Source of the DNA: Pseudoalteromonas luteoviolacea
Lineage (GTDB): Bacteria > Pseudomonadota > Gammaproteobacteria > Enterobacterales > Alteromonadaceae
Direction of reading: 5' to 3'
DNA length: 64,000 bases
Assembly: GCF_001696455.1 (NCBI RefSeq)
Contig: NZ_MAUJ01000015.1
Coordinates: 1-64,000, forward strand
Shown: in pieces, positions 36,180 to 46,191 of the stretch
How positions within the stretch are numbered: the stretch's first letter is position 1
Layout: each line of letters begins with the position of its first letter
Made by a program: the position numbers and the translations under genes
The notes under the pieces: model-generated
Databases searched by the model: none
Seen by the model: the letters and a program-made list of their open reading frames with translations, nothing else
What the model was told of the DNA's origin: nothing

Positions 36180-36842
36180 TGGAGGTATCCACTACCTCTG
36201 CCTACAACATCACAGCAAGCCGCCAATTTTCATCTTCCCCTGAACGGGTATACATCCAATACACCCGATTATCCTCCATGCCTTCATCCTCAGTACATCC
36301 TGCACTGTTGTCCACTTCACACATCCTAGCGCGTTGTTCCAATTTACCAAGCATATCCTATGCCCGTACATCCGTTGTATTGCGGCTATGCCGCTCCTAT
36401 GACATTCCCTATGTCCGCACATCCTGTGCTATATCCTCTGCCTTCTTGACTCCTCTTCACCTATTCCTTCGGCGCTCCTAATCCACTGACATTTCCTATG
36501 TCCGCACATCCTGTGCCAATATCCTTTGCCCCCTTGGCTCCTCTTCACCTATTCCTTCGGCGCTCCTAATCCACTGACATTTCCTATGTCTGCACATCCT
36601 GTGCTATATCCTTTGCCTTCTTGGCTCCTCTTCACCTTTTCCTTCGGCGCTCCTAATCCTCTGACATTTCCTATGTCTGCACATCCTGTGCTATATCCTT
36701 TGCCTTCTTGGCTCCTCTTCACCTTTTCCTTCGGTGCTCCTAATTCCCTGACACTTCCTATGTCTGCACATCCTGTGCTATGTCCTGCCGACTTGGCTCC
36801 TCTTCACCTGTTCCTTTGGCGCTCCGAACTTCCCGTGTATAT
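36180..36842. repeat. Minisatellite of 87-88-bp units with internal palindromes
   Basis: The array proper starts at 36410, with five units (starts 36410, 36497, 36585, 36672 and 36759); the last is diverged. Bases 36180-36409 hold degenerate related sequence. Every unit contains the palindrome GCACA-TCC-TGTGC (at 36417, 36504, 36592, 36679 and 36766) and the purine-rich complement of CCTTCGGCGCTCC. Small open frames cross the array because the 87-bp unit is a multiple of three, but the translations are low-complexity and I see no start signal. I regard the 986-nt stretch 36089-37074 as non-coding. Confidence 0.8.
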
Positions 36843-37074
36843 CTGTATCCTACCCGCCTTCCTAGCGATTCAATCCTTTTTGAGTCCGTTCACCTTTCAA
36901 CACGAATAAGTTTAAGCGAATTAATCTCAATAAATAGGAGATATTCTCAATTAAAGTTATTAAAAATTACTGAAATAAAACACAAAAACAAATTAAAACA
37001 ATGACTTAAAAAACAAGTTAAGCCTAAAACAGGGCATACTTCCCATTAAAACTCACATCTATGTAGGAAAAGTC

Positions 37075-37740
37075 TCACAGTGCTTTTTCCAATTTGTCAG
37101 TGCGGTGCTTAAACAGCAATTCACCAGATGCTGATTTAAACACCAATTGCTCAATAAGCTGATAACCATGGGCCTCAAAAAAATTGACTTGGTTGCCCTT
37201 TGTGACAAATACAGCAAGCCCTGACGCTTCATGATTTTCATTAATTAATGTATCTAATGCACACAGCAAATGATGGCCATAGCCTAGCCCCTGGTAATGT
37301 GGGTCCACCGCGATAAATGATAAGAAGTAATAACTTTCGTACTCACTCAATTTGGATTTTATCGTACGTTCCTTTTCTAACAATTGCTGCGTCTGTAACC
37401 TCCCTGCCGCCATCATCAATCTCAATCGCCAGTTCCACCCCCGTGAGGCATCAATTTCAGATTGCGATATAAATACACATGCTACTGCCACCAAATTATC
37501 CGCTATATACACCCCAATTATGGGTTGCCCCGCTTTACTGAAACTAGACAACTCCTCTCTGATCAAGGCGCGTAATTTCGATTCAAACTTGCTGGCATTT
37601 GGCTCATCCAAAATATTAATAAGTAAAGGGTCTTCGTGATACGCTTGGTAAAGCAGGCTCGCTGCCACATGAATATCTTCAGGCGCTAAATATTTAACAC
37701 TAATTTGCGTGTCGGGTAATTGTTCTTCTATTGTTGTCAT
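37075..37740 (-). CDS. GNAT family N-acetyltransferase
   Basis: The 221-residue protein contains a GNAT fold. The N-terminal region (about 15-110) is followed by the acetyl-CoA-binding signature SFIAVDPHYQGLGYGHHLLCAL (about 145-165) and a C-terminal strand NFFEAHGYQLIEQL. Substrate unknown. It stands alone between the 36-kb repeat element and DUF2789, so it may have arrived with that element. Confidence 0.85.
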   Translation of the reverse strand: MTTIEEQLPDTQISVKYLAPEDIHVAASLLYQAYHEDPLLINILDEPNASKFESKLRALIREELSSFSKAGQPIIGVYIADNLVAVACVFISQSEIDASRGWNWRLRLMMAAGRLQTQQLLEKERTIKSKLSEYESYYFLSFIAVDPHYQGLGYGHHLLCALDTLINENHEASGLAVFVTKGNQVNFFEAHGYQLIEQLVFKSASGELLFKHRTDKLEKAL

Positions 37741-37864
37741 GTCTATATCCCTGTCACAATTTGATTAGGTTTCGCGGATTTTTCACAAGGTAAATGCTTT
37801 CACACTATAAAGTCCGTCTGCTTCTACTATAGTTGTTGTATATTTCTTGTTCAATGAGACCTAT

Positions 37865-38092
37865 ATGGATACCAGCTACCACTCTTTAAAATCTTTATTT
37901 TCCCAATTAGGGTTAGAGAATAGTGATGAGCACATCTCACAATTTATCGATTGCAATAAGTTACAAAGCCACATCCTTATCAAAGACGCACCTTTTTGGA
38001 ATGAAGGACAGAAAAACTTTATTGAGGAGTCTCTCAATGAGGATGCAGATTGGAGTGAGGTTATTGATGAACTCGATGCATTACTTCGATAA
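37865..38092 (+). CDS. DUF2789 family protein
   Basis: The start at 37865 gives 75 residues beginning MDTSYHSLKSLFSQLGLEN, the characteristic DUF2789 opening; an upstream ATG at 37847 would add six residues. It is acidic, mainly helical and soluble, and ends EVIDELDALLR. Function unknown. Confidence 0.85.
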   Translation: MDTSYHSLKSLFSQLGLENSDEHISQFIDCNKLQSHILIKDAPFWNEGQKNFIEESLNEDADWSEVIDELDALLR

Positions 38093-38199
38093 ATACTGGC
38101 GAACTAAATCGTAAAAACAAACGACTGAGCCTGTTCTTTAAGCCATTTGGTAATCAGCTTAAAGATGGTAAACTGATTTTTATTTTTTGGTAGTTTGTT

Positions 38200-38463
38200 A
38201 TGCACCCAGCTGTTCAAAAAGCCATCCGAACGTTAGTGTCGGAAGGCAAAACACCAACCGTTGCCACTGTTAAGTCTAAGTTGACATCATCGGTGCCCAT
38301 GCCTGTGATTATTACCGCATTAACCTCATATAAAAATGCACCCGACTCAATTGATCATGATGTGCCTGAACAAGACGCTTCAGAACCGGATGCACTCTCT
38401 CAGCTCGATAGAATTGAAGCAAAGCTTGATAAATTATTGGCCATTTTAGAAGAGCGTAAGTAG
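38200..38463 (+). CDS. Small helical protein preceding the DUF2310 gene
   Basis: This 87-residue protein opens with VQKAIRTLVSEGKTPTVATVK, a helix-turn-helix-like segment similar to the first helices of KfrA-type DNA-binding proteins. An acidic linker follows, then a coiled-coil-like tail (QLDRIEAKLDKLLAIL). It lies 1 nt before the next start, so it forms an operon with the DUF2310 gene. DNA binding is a guess from the N-terminal pattern. Confidence 0.7.
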   Translation: MHPAVQKAIRTLVSEGKTPTVATVKSKLTSSVPMPVIITALTSYKNAPDSIDHDVPEQDASEPDALSQLDRIEAKLDKLLAILEERK

Positions 38464-38464
38464 C

Positions 38465-39238
38465 ATGTTTGTCGTTGATCTCACTTTTGACTGCTACCAA
38501 GATACAACGTTGGATATGGCTGAACAGGCAATAAACCGCTTAGTTAATGCGCTTCGCTTTAACGGTCAAATTATCGGTGATGAATTTCCCACAGTATTGA
38601 AAGATGGTTACTTCATCACCCGTGTTATGTGCCCTTTAGAAGACTCTTTACACCCGCTGCACCACAGCCCTTTTGTTAAGCACGCAGTTGAACAGCTGCA
38701 ACAAGCCGGACTACTTGCCCCCAAGGTTAAAGTAATTGGCCAAGATATTCATGCAAATGGTGCGGACCAATGTCAGTCTCCATCGAGCTACATACTTTAC
38801 ACAACGTATGTGCACACTTGCAGCCCACTCTATTGTGGAGATGACTTTTTGCCAGTCCCGTTATATAACATTCCTGCAATCGCCAATGGCGATTATAAAG
38901 CATTGATAAAATGGCAAGAAGACTGGCAAGCATGTGATCAAATACAGATCAATGGTGCAACACGCTGCGAATTTGCGGCGTTAGAAGAAATCAGCAGCCT
39001 TTCAAGTGACCTGACACGTCGTGGACTAGATTTAAGTAAACGTATTCGTTACCTAACCAATAAGCCCGTTTACTATTACTTATATCGGGTTGGTGGCGCA
39101 AACGTTGAAGCAGAACGCCAAAGAAAATGCCCAAGCTGCGATGGAGATTGGGCATTAGACGAGCCTTGGTTTGGCATTTTTGATTTTAAATGCGAAAACT
39201 GCCAGCTCGTATCGAATATTTCATGGGATTTTCAGTAA
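38465..39238 (+). CDS. DUF2310 family zinc-ribbon protein
   Basis: The 257-residue protein has a C-terminal zinc ribbon (CPSCDGDW ... CENCQLV, about 223-247) and a long N-terminal alpha/beta part, matching DUF2310. It is in the same operon as the small helical gene. Its stop abuts the convergent syd gene, the usual neighbour. Function unknown. Confidence 0.85.
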   Translation: MFVVDLTFDCYQDTTLDMAEQAINRLVNALRFNGQIIGDEFPTVLKDGYFITRVMCPLEDSLHPLHHSPFVKHAVEQLQQAGLLAPKVKVIGQDIHANGADQCQSPSSYILYTTYVHTCSPLYCGDDFLPVPLYNIPAIANGDYKALIKWQEDWQACDQIQINGATRCEFAALEEISSLSSDLTRRGLDLSKRIRYLTNKPVYYYLYRVGGANVEAERQRKCPSCDGDWALDEPWFGIFDFKCENCQLVSNISWDFQ

Positions 39239-39781
39239 TTAAAAACTTAGGCTTTTAATAAACTCCTCTAAACTAGCCGCCAGCACATGATGCGGTGGCT
39301 TGCCTACATACTCTAAACAGACCTCACCCGTTTTTAGTTTAACTGTTATCAATAGGTCTTCTTTTTCAGTTAGTCCAATGAATACCGTGTCATCTTGTTT
39401 TAATCGACGCTTCATCAACACATGGCCTGTGATATTCTGTTGTAGGTTGATAAAGTCCTCGTCATTCCACACTTGCAATAGCTCAACGTCATTACCATCA
39501 AACTGAGTCAGAATATTCCCGCCAAACATCACACCATAAAATGCATGTAGCGCAGCTGGAAATTCAGTTTCAAGTGCCTTGGCCAAGTCATCTAAGTTTT
39601 GCGTAGGGGTCCTAGATATTGCCTGCCATTGAATTTGCCCCTGCGCATCAGGCTGACCTATTTCACATGGACTTGGGTAGTCAGCGTCGTGCTGAATCAG
39701 CGGTAGATGCCCTAGGTTTTGTTGGGTTGACGACGCATATCGTTTGTGGAGTGCCGCCATTAAGTTTGTAACTGAAGCCAT
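39239..39781 (-). CDS. syd: SecY-interacting protein Syd
   Basis: The 180-residue cytosolic protein has Syd family motifs GHLPLIQHDADYPSPCEIG, FYGVMFGGNI and the C-terminal EYVGKPPHHVLAASLEEFI. Syd binds cytosolic loops of SecY and is thought to monitor or remove faulty translocons. It is divergent from queF, as in E. coli (syd/queF). Confidence 0.93.
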   Translation of the reverse strand: MASVTNLMAALHKRYASSTQQNLGHLPLIQHDADYPSPCEIGQPDAQGQIQWQAISRTPTQNLDDLAKALETEFPAALHAFYGVMFGGNILTQFDGNDVELLQVWNDEDFINLQQNITGHVLMKRRLKQDDTVFIGLTEKEDLLITVKLKTGEVCLEYVGKPPHHVLAASLEEFIKSLSF

Positions 39782-39841
39782 ACTGCCAATCTCATTTTAA
39801 TTCGCTATAATTCGGGCCATTGTAACCACTATTGGTGAAAC

Positions 39842-40687
39842 ATGACAGATTACAACAATGCACCTGAGCTAAAAGCATCAGTGTTAGGTAAAACAACCGA
39901 ATATGCATCTCAATATGATGCAACTCTTTTACATCCAATTGCTCGTAAGTTAAATCGAGATCAAATTTCAGTAGATGAAAAAAAGCTGCCTTTTTTTGGT
40001 GAAGACACTTGGACAGGGTATGAGTTATCTTGGCTAAACAGTAAAGGGAAACCGCAAGTTGCCGTGGCTACATTTACGTTTCCATGCCAAAGTTCTCATA
40101 TTATTGAGTCAAAATCATTTAAGCTGTATCTCAATAGTTTTAACCAAACACGCTTTGACTCGCAGCAAACGGTACAGCAGCATCTGAGTGAAGACCTCAG
40201 TGCCGCAGCACAATGCCAAGTCATCGTAAAGCTTTACGGACCGGATGAATATAACTGTCTTCCATTTACATCACTGCCAGGTACGTGCATTGATGACTTA
40301 GATATTGAGGTAGATACTTATAGCCCTTCTGAGGGTATGCTAAGCACTGCAAGTGATGAATGTGTAAATGAAACCCTTTATAGTCACCTGCTAAAGTCAA
40401 ATTGCCTTATCACTTCACAGCCAGATTGGGCGAGCATTGTGATCAGCTATGAGGGCAATAAGGTGTGTCGCGAGTCTCTATTAAAATACTTAATTTCATT
40501 TCGAGACCATAATGAATTTCATGAACAATGCGTAGAGCGGATTTTCTGCGACATTAAGCGAGCATTGAACCCAAGTAAACTAGAAGTTTATGCACGTTAC
40601 ACACGCCGTGGTGGTCTGGATATCAACCCATTTCGTTCAACAGAGCAAGACACCACCAGCTTTAATATTCGCGTAAACCGCCAATAA
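39842..40687 (+). CDS. queF: NADPH-dependent 7-cyano-7-deazaguanine reductase
   Basis: This 281-residue bimodular (YqcD-type) QueF has the QueF motif ESKSFKLYLNS (89-99) and the catalytic pair Cys188 (LKSNCLITSQPDW) and Asp195 in the C-terminal half. It reduces preQ0 to preQ1 in queuosine biosynthesis. TATAAT at 39806 is a plausible -10 box. Confidence 0.95.
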   Translation: MTDYNNAPELKASVLGKTTEYASQYDATLLHPIARKLNRDQISVDEKKLPFFGEDTWTGYELSWLNSKGKPQVAVATFTFPCQSSHIIESKSFKLYLNSFNQTRFDSQQTVQQHLSEDLSAAAQCQVIVKLYGPDEYNCLPFTSLPGTCIDDLDIEVDTYSPSEGMLSTASDECVNETLYSHLLKSNCLITSQPDWASIVISYEGNKVCRESLLKYLISFRDHNEFHEQCVERIFCDIKRALNPSKLEVYARYTRRGGLDINPFRSTEQDTTSFNIRVNRQ

Positions 40688-40704
40688 TAGAGTCAATTTA
40701 ATAG

Positions 40705-40723
40705 GTGCCGTATCACACGGCAC
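40705..40723 (+). terminator. Terminator of queF
   Basis: GTGCCGT-ATCAC-ACGGCAC is followed by TTTTCTATTTT. It faces the convergent cyclophilin gene. Confidence 0.9.
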
Positions 40724-40734
40724 TTTTCTATTTT

Positions 40735-41616
40735 CTACATTGTCTTTCTTCTAGTCGGCACCGCGACTGAGCAAACATCCGCATAGTTTGGTGTAAATTT
40801 AAACCAAGGCTCTGGTCGGTTCGTTCTCGCGGCAATAAGTTCTTGAAAAAGCGGGGTACTCGTATCAAAGACTTCAAATTGTGTGCTGTCTTCACCGCTC
40901 AGGTCCGCTAGCACATCAACGCTCAGAATAGGATTATATGCACGCCCTGAAGTGGGTTGCCGTTGTAGTTTTTGGACATGCTCCATGCCTTCTAAAACTC
41001 GTCCAAAAACAGTGATATTTCTATCTAAATATCGCTGAGGAGAGAGCGTAATGTAAAACTCTGTTCCACCACTGTTAATCTCATTGCCACGCGCCATAGC
41101 AAAGGCCCCTGTGCAGTGAGTCATCCAAGTTTTTGTCGCATTGCGATTTTGTCCTACAGCAAAACCATCCAAGAACCCTGTTCTTATCGCGTAACCATCA
41201 GAGCCATCAAGCGCAGTGATCGGCAAACGAGATTGGGTTTTAAATGACAATTCCGCATCGAGTCTTTTTTTACCCTGCTGAGGGATTTTAGTATCTGTCT
41301 GATCGCCCCCTTGCGCAACAAACCCTTCGACAAAGCGATAAATACTCAAGCCATTGTAAAACTGCTCCCTCGCCAATAACTTAATGTTATTTACATGGTT
41401 TGGGGCCAATCGCTCATTGAGCTCAACATAGACATGGCCTGTTTCCAATGTAATACGTAAAATGTTTTCCTTGTCTACATCACGCCAATTTGATTGCGTT
41501 GCCGCATTCATAATTTCACTAGGAGAGCGAACCTCACCCTGAGGTTTATCTGGCTGCTGCATGCAGCCACTTAATATCAGGAGAGACGAGGCCAAAAATA
41601 CATTACTTTTTTTCAT
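40735..41616 (-). CDS. Cyclophilin-type peptidyl-prolyl isomerase lipoprotein
   Basis: The 293-residue protein has a lipoprotein signal peptide (LILSGC, Cys18). Its cyclophilin domain (about 50-225) carries FYNGLSIYRFVEGFVAQGG, the family substrate pocket, and GAFAMARG. A C-terminal extension of about 65 residues is unassigned. It would catalyse prolyl isomerisation of envelope proteins. The start overlaps the preceding gene by 14 nt, which ties it into the tamA-tamB transcription unit. Confidence 0.88.
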   Translation of the reverse strand: MKKSNVFLASSLLILSGCMQQPDKPQGEVRSPSEIMNAATQSNWRDVDKENILRITLETGHVYVELNERLAPNHVNNIKLLAREQFYNGLSIYRFVEGFVAQGGDQTDTKIPQQGKKRLDAELSFKTQSRLPITALDGSDGYAIRTGFLDGFAVGQNRNATKTWMTHCTGAFAMARGNEINSGGTEFYITLSPQRYLDRNITVFGRVLEGMEHVQKLQRQPTSGRAYNPILSVDVLADLSGEDSTQFEVFDTSTPLFQELIAARTNRPEPWFKFTPNYADVCSVAVPTRRKTM

Positions 41617-42442
41617 TTTTTACTTCTTGTTGATACCAAAGGTGCTGATTTTCCAAAGGCGCACTTGGTGGTAGGCGACGATTTTTCAACTCTATCAACG
41701 TACGCCTTTCCAATTCCAATTCATCGACTAGCTCATGGAAGTATTTATCAAATAACTTCTCAAACTGACCATCTTGCAAAGCATTATTTAAACCGCTTGA
41801 AAGCGCACTATGCAGCGCTTGGTCTGATTTTTCCACAAACAGATAAACAGCCGATGGATAGTAAAGTAACAGCTTTTGCTCAGCGTATGTTTGATACCTT
41901 TTCACCAAATCAGGCAATTCTAAGATGCTAATAGGCACAGCGTCAAAGCGGTTAGACTTCAACATATTCAATGCACCAGTAAACGTTTTGAATTCATTTA
42001 CTGACAATTTATTATCAATAAAAATACTGTGATCCGGCCAATCGTAGCGGAGCCCAAAATGAAACTTTTCAAGTTGAGATATATGATTTAGTTGGCTAAA
42101 TTTCTTTTGATTTTCTTCATTTATGACTAGGATGCGATATCCCAATAACCCCTTTACTATGGGGATTCTAATGGCACGCGCCATGTTTTCGCGTTCCGAG
42201 CTCGTAACAGACCAAAAGATATCGATTCCATTATCTTTACCTAACAATCTAATTGCACGGCTTTGAGTTGGAATGTTGTCAACATAGCGGAGTTTGTAAG
42301 ACGCTTTTTGATATGACAATGCCAACTTGATCAAATCTACTACATAAGGGTGTGCGCCCTGCGTAACTCTAACAACTTTAGCTTCTTTTGCGACCGCGGT
42401 GTGACAAAACATCACAACAAGCAAAACGCTCAAATAGCGCAT
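41603..42442 (-). CDS. Periplasmic solute-binding-like protein (family 3 type)
   Basis: The start at 42442 overlaps the tamB stop by 1 nt (TGATG); an ATG 12 nt upstream is less likely. The 279-residue protein has a signal peptide (about 1-19) and resembles family 3 solute-binding proteins, with a two-lobe alternation of strands and helices (DGIDIFWSVTSSERE ... GLLGYRILVI). It has no ABC partners nearby and has a basic, Gln-rich tail, so it may have been repurposed as a sensor or assembly factor. Function unknown. Confidence 0.7.
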   Translation of the reverse strand: MRYLSVLLVVMFCHTAVAKEAKVVRVTQGAHPYVVDLIKLALSYQKASYKLRYVDNIPTQSRAIRLLGKDNGIDIFWSVTSSERENMARAIRIPIVKGLLGYRILVINEENQKKFSQLNHISQLEKFHFGLRYDWPDHSIFIDNKLSVNEFKTFTGALNMLKSNRFDAVPISILELPDLVKRYQTYAEQKLLLYYPSAVYLFVEKSDQALHSALSSGLNNALQDGQFEKLFDKYFHELVDELELERRTLIELKNRRLPPSAPLENQHLWYQQEVKNEKK

Positions 42443-45400
42443 CAACCACCCCAATCAAATTTATACAACAAGTCTATACTATCGTAGAGACCACTCGTAG
42501 CTTCAATATAAAGCTTTGAAAATATTCGATAACGTACTGCAATTTCGCTTAGCGATGCAAATACCCCAACGCGATAACTAACTTGTACACTAGGTGTAAT
42601 GTACCCTGAAAGTTCAACTTGTGTATCATCACCACTGCCTTTTGCTGCCAAATTCACATCTTTCAGGCCTAATTTTTTTCCCGCTTTTGTAAATAATCCT
42701 TTACTTTTATCGATACTTTTCGACAATAAAAACTGTGCCAGCATCGTATTATTAGAGCTTTCTCCCGCCCCAAGCGCTTCGCCATTAAGTAAGTAAGCAA
42801 GCGCTTTGGCCTGATCCATGGCGGGCTCTGAAAATATTGTTAGTTCGGGTGCTGCAATACTGCCTTGCACTGCCACACCGGCTATCACGCCATTTGCTGT
42901 CGTATCTGGGTTGCGAATAGCTCGAATGTTCAAATAGGGTTTGTCTAGTGGACCATTGAAACCTAATTGACCGGTTTTAATAAAGAGGTCTTGGCCAAAA
43001 GCCGTATATTTCCCCTCTCGCAAAGAAACTTCACCCGCAGCCAATATCGCCGTGCCCAGCTGCTTTTCTAAAGATAGTTCACCATTTAAATAAGCGTCCA
43101 GACCTAATGCCACTACACGTACATCATCCAACAAATTAATATCGATATCAGCCTGAAAATCCATCAATGGGGATTGGGAAGCCTGCTCCTCGGCACCAAG
43201 GAGTACCTGATCTTCACTGACTACAATCGCGCCCTCAGGTAACGTGCTTAACGTAAACCGTGCAAACGGTACATTGATTTCCCCCATCACATTAAGCTGT
43301 TGTTGAGCAAATTGAATTTGCAAATCAGGTGAAACAGCAACTTGAACCCCGGCCATAGGCGTCATAAACAAATGCTGCCCATTTATATTGAGATCGATAG
43401 CTAAGTCAGGCTGCAAAGTGGCTGTGCCATAAAGATTCGCCACACCTGATTCTGGTGTTTGCACCTTTCCTTGCAACTTAACTGATTCGTCTTGTACGCC
43501 AATATCTAGCTCAAGATCAGTAATTTGCATAGGTAAGTAACTAGATAGTACCGATACCCCATCAGCTTTAAACCGCCCCATGACCTTGGGCTGTTCAATG
43601 TTGCCCTGCAATTCAACCCGGCCATCCAATTGGCCCGCGACGGTGAGATCTGGCCAAGCAAAGACCCTAAGGTACGGGGTGAATTCTTTGAGTTGAATTG
43701 CATTCACATCTATATACCCATTCACCGCCTTGGTGTTCGATATATCAGGAAAGAGCAACGAACCATTGAAGCTGCCAAGTTTAGCCAGCTGCACTTGCCA
43801 ATCAACATGCGCCTTGTTGGCATCGCCATTTAGTTCGACATCAAAAGACTCTATGGTTAAAGCTGTTGGTAACGCATCCGGCAACTCTTCTACATTTGCC
43901 TGTGCTTTTGATAGCTCGACTTTGCCATTGATTAACCCCAAATTACCAGCTAGCGCACTGAGGCGATTATGGTCCCACTGTAACTCACTTTGACCTGTCA
44001 ATTTTCCTTCAGCTGAAACCCCATCAGGAAACCACGCTGATGCAATATCAATTGGTATATCCGTTAAATTTACTTTGGCTTCACCCAGTGCATCTTGCTG
44101 ATTGGCTGATAAACACGCTTGCCCGCTGGACACTTGCCAGCAATGCTCTGATATGGATAAGGCCGTGTCCGACACAGTAAGCTTTATCGGGTCGTTAAGC
44201 ATCAGAGAAAGCGAAGCCATGGCAAAGCGGCTCTCATTTATTTGCCCATCCCAATGTGTATTTTTATACTGCCCTGAGATGGCCATATCAGCTGAGGCAC
44301 GTTGGCTTTCTAATTTCAAATCCACCGTGTGGTTAATAAGGCTACCTCGGGCATTAAAGGCAACTTTTCCATTTTCAATGCCAGGTAAGTTGGCTTCAGC
44401 AATTGCCATTGAAATATTCCCCGCAAAGTCCTTCGCAAAGTCGATATCCGAGGTTAGTTGCGCATCTTTTAGAGTCAATTCATCATAGACAAAGCGCGAT
44501 ACCATCGAATTGGCAACCACTTTTGGAGCTGATGCTGGACCGGTAATCTCAAGCCCACCGTGCAAGGTGAGATCTACAGGTAACAGAGGCGTTGAGTGCT
44601 GATTTATCGCGAGCTTTGCTGTCAGATCTAGCTCTTTACCTAGCGTACCGCTCAGGTCGATGGCACTAGCGCCATATTGTAGCTGAGCACGCGCTAAGTG
44701 CCCTTGTAATTGCTCATTCACGTCTCCTCGAATAGTCAAAGACAGTGGTTGCTTGGCAACTTCACCATGTAACTGAAATTGCTCTATATTGGCATGCCAA
44801 GTGCTATCAGCTTGTTCAAATTGCATAGCGTAGGTACCGGAGAGAGAGCCTAGCAGGCCATTGCTTAAATGTTGATGATCTCCAAGCCCCATATTTGGGA
44901 TCGGTAAATGCGCTAAAGCACCTTCAATGGCGAGGTTTATGCCCTGTTGCCAATCTACTTTAGCGGATAAATCAGTGTATGCTTTTTCAACTTGTATGCG
45001 GCTATTCTTTATCTCTAAACTGGACAGCGTGCCGCTCACTGATGCTTGAATATGGGCAGACAGTGTTTGCTCATAAAGGTGGCTTAAATCGGCAATTCCT
45101 TGCATTGAAAAAGCGTAATCATTGGCGCTTCCCTGCCCTTTCAATTTGAATTGAGACAGCCTTGCTGTTTGCCCAATGTCTACACGGCTAACTTGTGTAT
45201 CCAAAGTAAAAGGCCAATTTTTTATAGCCGGGGAAACAGACAATAAAGCTTTTGCCTGCTGCTGCCCAGAAGCGCGACTCTTGATGTTTAACTTTTCAAA
45301 ATTTCCCTGAACGACGGCAGAAAGTGCGCCCGTGGGGTGCGCAATCCCCACACTGCCATGAATTGAGTGTGCTTTAAAATCATAGTCTAGTGCAGCATAT

Positions 45401-46191
45401 GCACTATGTTGCAAGTAATTAAACACCAGAGAGTGAACGCGAACTGTTTGTGACTTTACAGATAACGCCAATTCAAAATTATCAATTGCGATGGGCGCTT
45501 GCCCTACTGGGTGATACTCAATTTGAGAGATTTGTAGTTTAGGTAATTCAATGTCAATGGGAATATACAAATCTGGGGCAACTATAGGAGCGAGACTATC
45601 GGGTACATTACGCGACGGCTCGGACGATAATCGCAATTGCTTAATTCGAAAAACCTCACTCTGTAAATGAGCGATATGGATAAGAGAGTCATCAGCTTGC
45701 CCACTCATATTGATGTCTGAAAGTTCAATCAAATGATCATCGCTATTCAACACAAACGTATTCACATGCAGTGACGCAATCGCTAAGGAAATGGGCAAAT
45801 CAATGGGTTCTCGTCGCCCTTCATCAAGAGTATCACTGTGCACAGACGCTTCTTGTGGCGCTGCTGCCGGCCCAGTGGCAGTGACCATCAATTTATCCAC
45901 CTGCAAAGACAAGCAAATCGTCGCACAATCGAACCAAGTCAAATTCAGACGTGCATGAGTCGCGCTAACATTCACCGACGGAGACCTAAAGCTCAAAGAG
46001 AGCTTTCCACCAGAGAGCAGCTTGCCGTCGTGCAATTCAATGTTTATCTGTGGCATCAAATAATTAATGATCCCCACCAGCACCTTATTACCTGTATGCG
46101 ACGCAAAGAACAAAGTAAACACCACGAGCAAAGCACCCATTGTAATCAGTGAGCGTTTTTTAAAATCAAAATTCACGGGCTCTCCTGCCAT
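42442..46191 (-). CDS. tamB: Translocation and assembly module inner-membrane protein TamB
   Basis: This 1249-residue AsmA-like/TamB protein has an N-terminal membrane anchor (about 14-36). A very long beta-taco follows, with repeated amphipathic strands. The C-terminal DUF490/TamB region (about 870-1249) has the characteristic ending (AKALAYLLNGEALG, ...SKLYIEATSGLYDSIDLLYKFDWGG). It spans the periplasm, pairs with TamA, and is implicated in autotransporter insertion and phospholipid transport to the outer membrane. It overlaps tamA by 1 nt. Confidence 0.95.
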   Translation of the reverse strand: MAGEPVNFDFKKRSLITMGALLVVFTLFFASHTGNKVLVGIINYLMPQINIELHDGKLLSGGKLSLSFRSPSVNVSATHARLNLTWFDCATICLSLQVDKLMVTATGPAAAPQEASVHSDTLDEGRREPIDLPISLAIASLHVNTFVLNSDDHLIELSDINMSGQADDSLIHIAHLQSEVFRIKQLRLSSEPSRNVPDSLAPIVAPDLYIPIDIELPKLQISQIEYHPVGQAPIAIDNFELALSVKSQTVRVHSLVFNYLQHSAYAALDYDFKAHSIHGSVGIAHPTGALSAVVQGNFEKLNIKSRASGQQQAKALLSVSPAIKNWPFTLDTQVSRVDIGQTARLSQFKLKGQGSANDYAFSMQGIADLSHLYEQTLSAHIQASVSGTLSSLEIKNSRIQVEKAYTDLSAKVDWQQGINLAIEGALAHLPIPNMGLGDHQHLSNGLLGSLSGTYAMQFEQADSTWHANIEQFQLHGEVAKQPLSLTIRGDVNEQLQGHLARAQLQYGASAIDLSGTLGKELDLTAKLAINQHSTPLLPVDLTLHGGLEITGPASAPKVVANSMVSRFVYDELTLKDAQLTSDIDFAKDFAGNISMAIAEANLPGIENGKVAFNARGSLINHTVDLKLESQRASADMAISGQYKNTHWDGQINESRFAMASLSLMLNDPIKLTVSDTALSISEHCWQVSSGQACLSANQQDALGEAKVNLTDIPIDIASAWFPDGVSAEGKLTGQSELQWDHNRLSALAGNLGLINGKVELSKAQANVEELPDALPTALTIESFDVELNGDANKAHVDWQVQLAKLGSFNGSLLFPDISNTKAVNGYIDVNAIQLKEFTPYLRVFAWPDLTVAGQLDGRVELQGNIEQPKVMGRFKADGVSVLSSYLPMQITDLELDIGVQDESVKLQGKVQTPESGVANLYGTATLQPDLAIDLNINGQHLFMTPMAGVQVAVSPDLQIQFAQQQLNVMGEINVPFARFTLSTLPEGAIVVSEDQVLLGAEEQASQSPLMDFQADIDINLLDDVRVVALGLDAYLNGELSLEKQLGTAILAAGEVSLREGKYTAFGQDLFIKTGQLGFNGPLDKPYLNIRAIRNPDTTANGVIAGVAVQGSIAAPELTIFSEPAMDQAKALAYLLNGEALGAGESSNNTMLAQFLLSKSIDKSKGLFTKAGKKLGLKDVNLAAKGSGDDTQVELSGYITPSVQVSYRVGVFASLSEIAVRYRIFSKLYIEATSGLYDSIDLLYKFDWGG

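Noticed and set aside
36410..36842. CRISPR array
   Set aside because: Units are contiguous with no spacers, and no cas genes occur in the window.
36526..36909. Plus-strand open frame of 127 residues in the 36-kb repeat
   Set aside because: The 87-bp unit is a multiple of three, so open frames arise automatically; there is no ribosome-binding site and the product is a low-complexity repeat.
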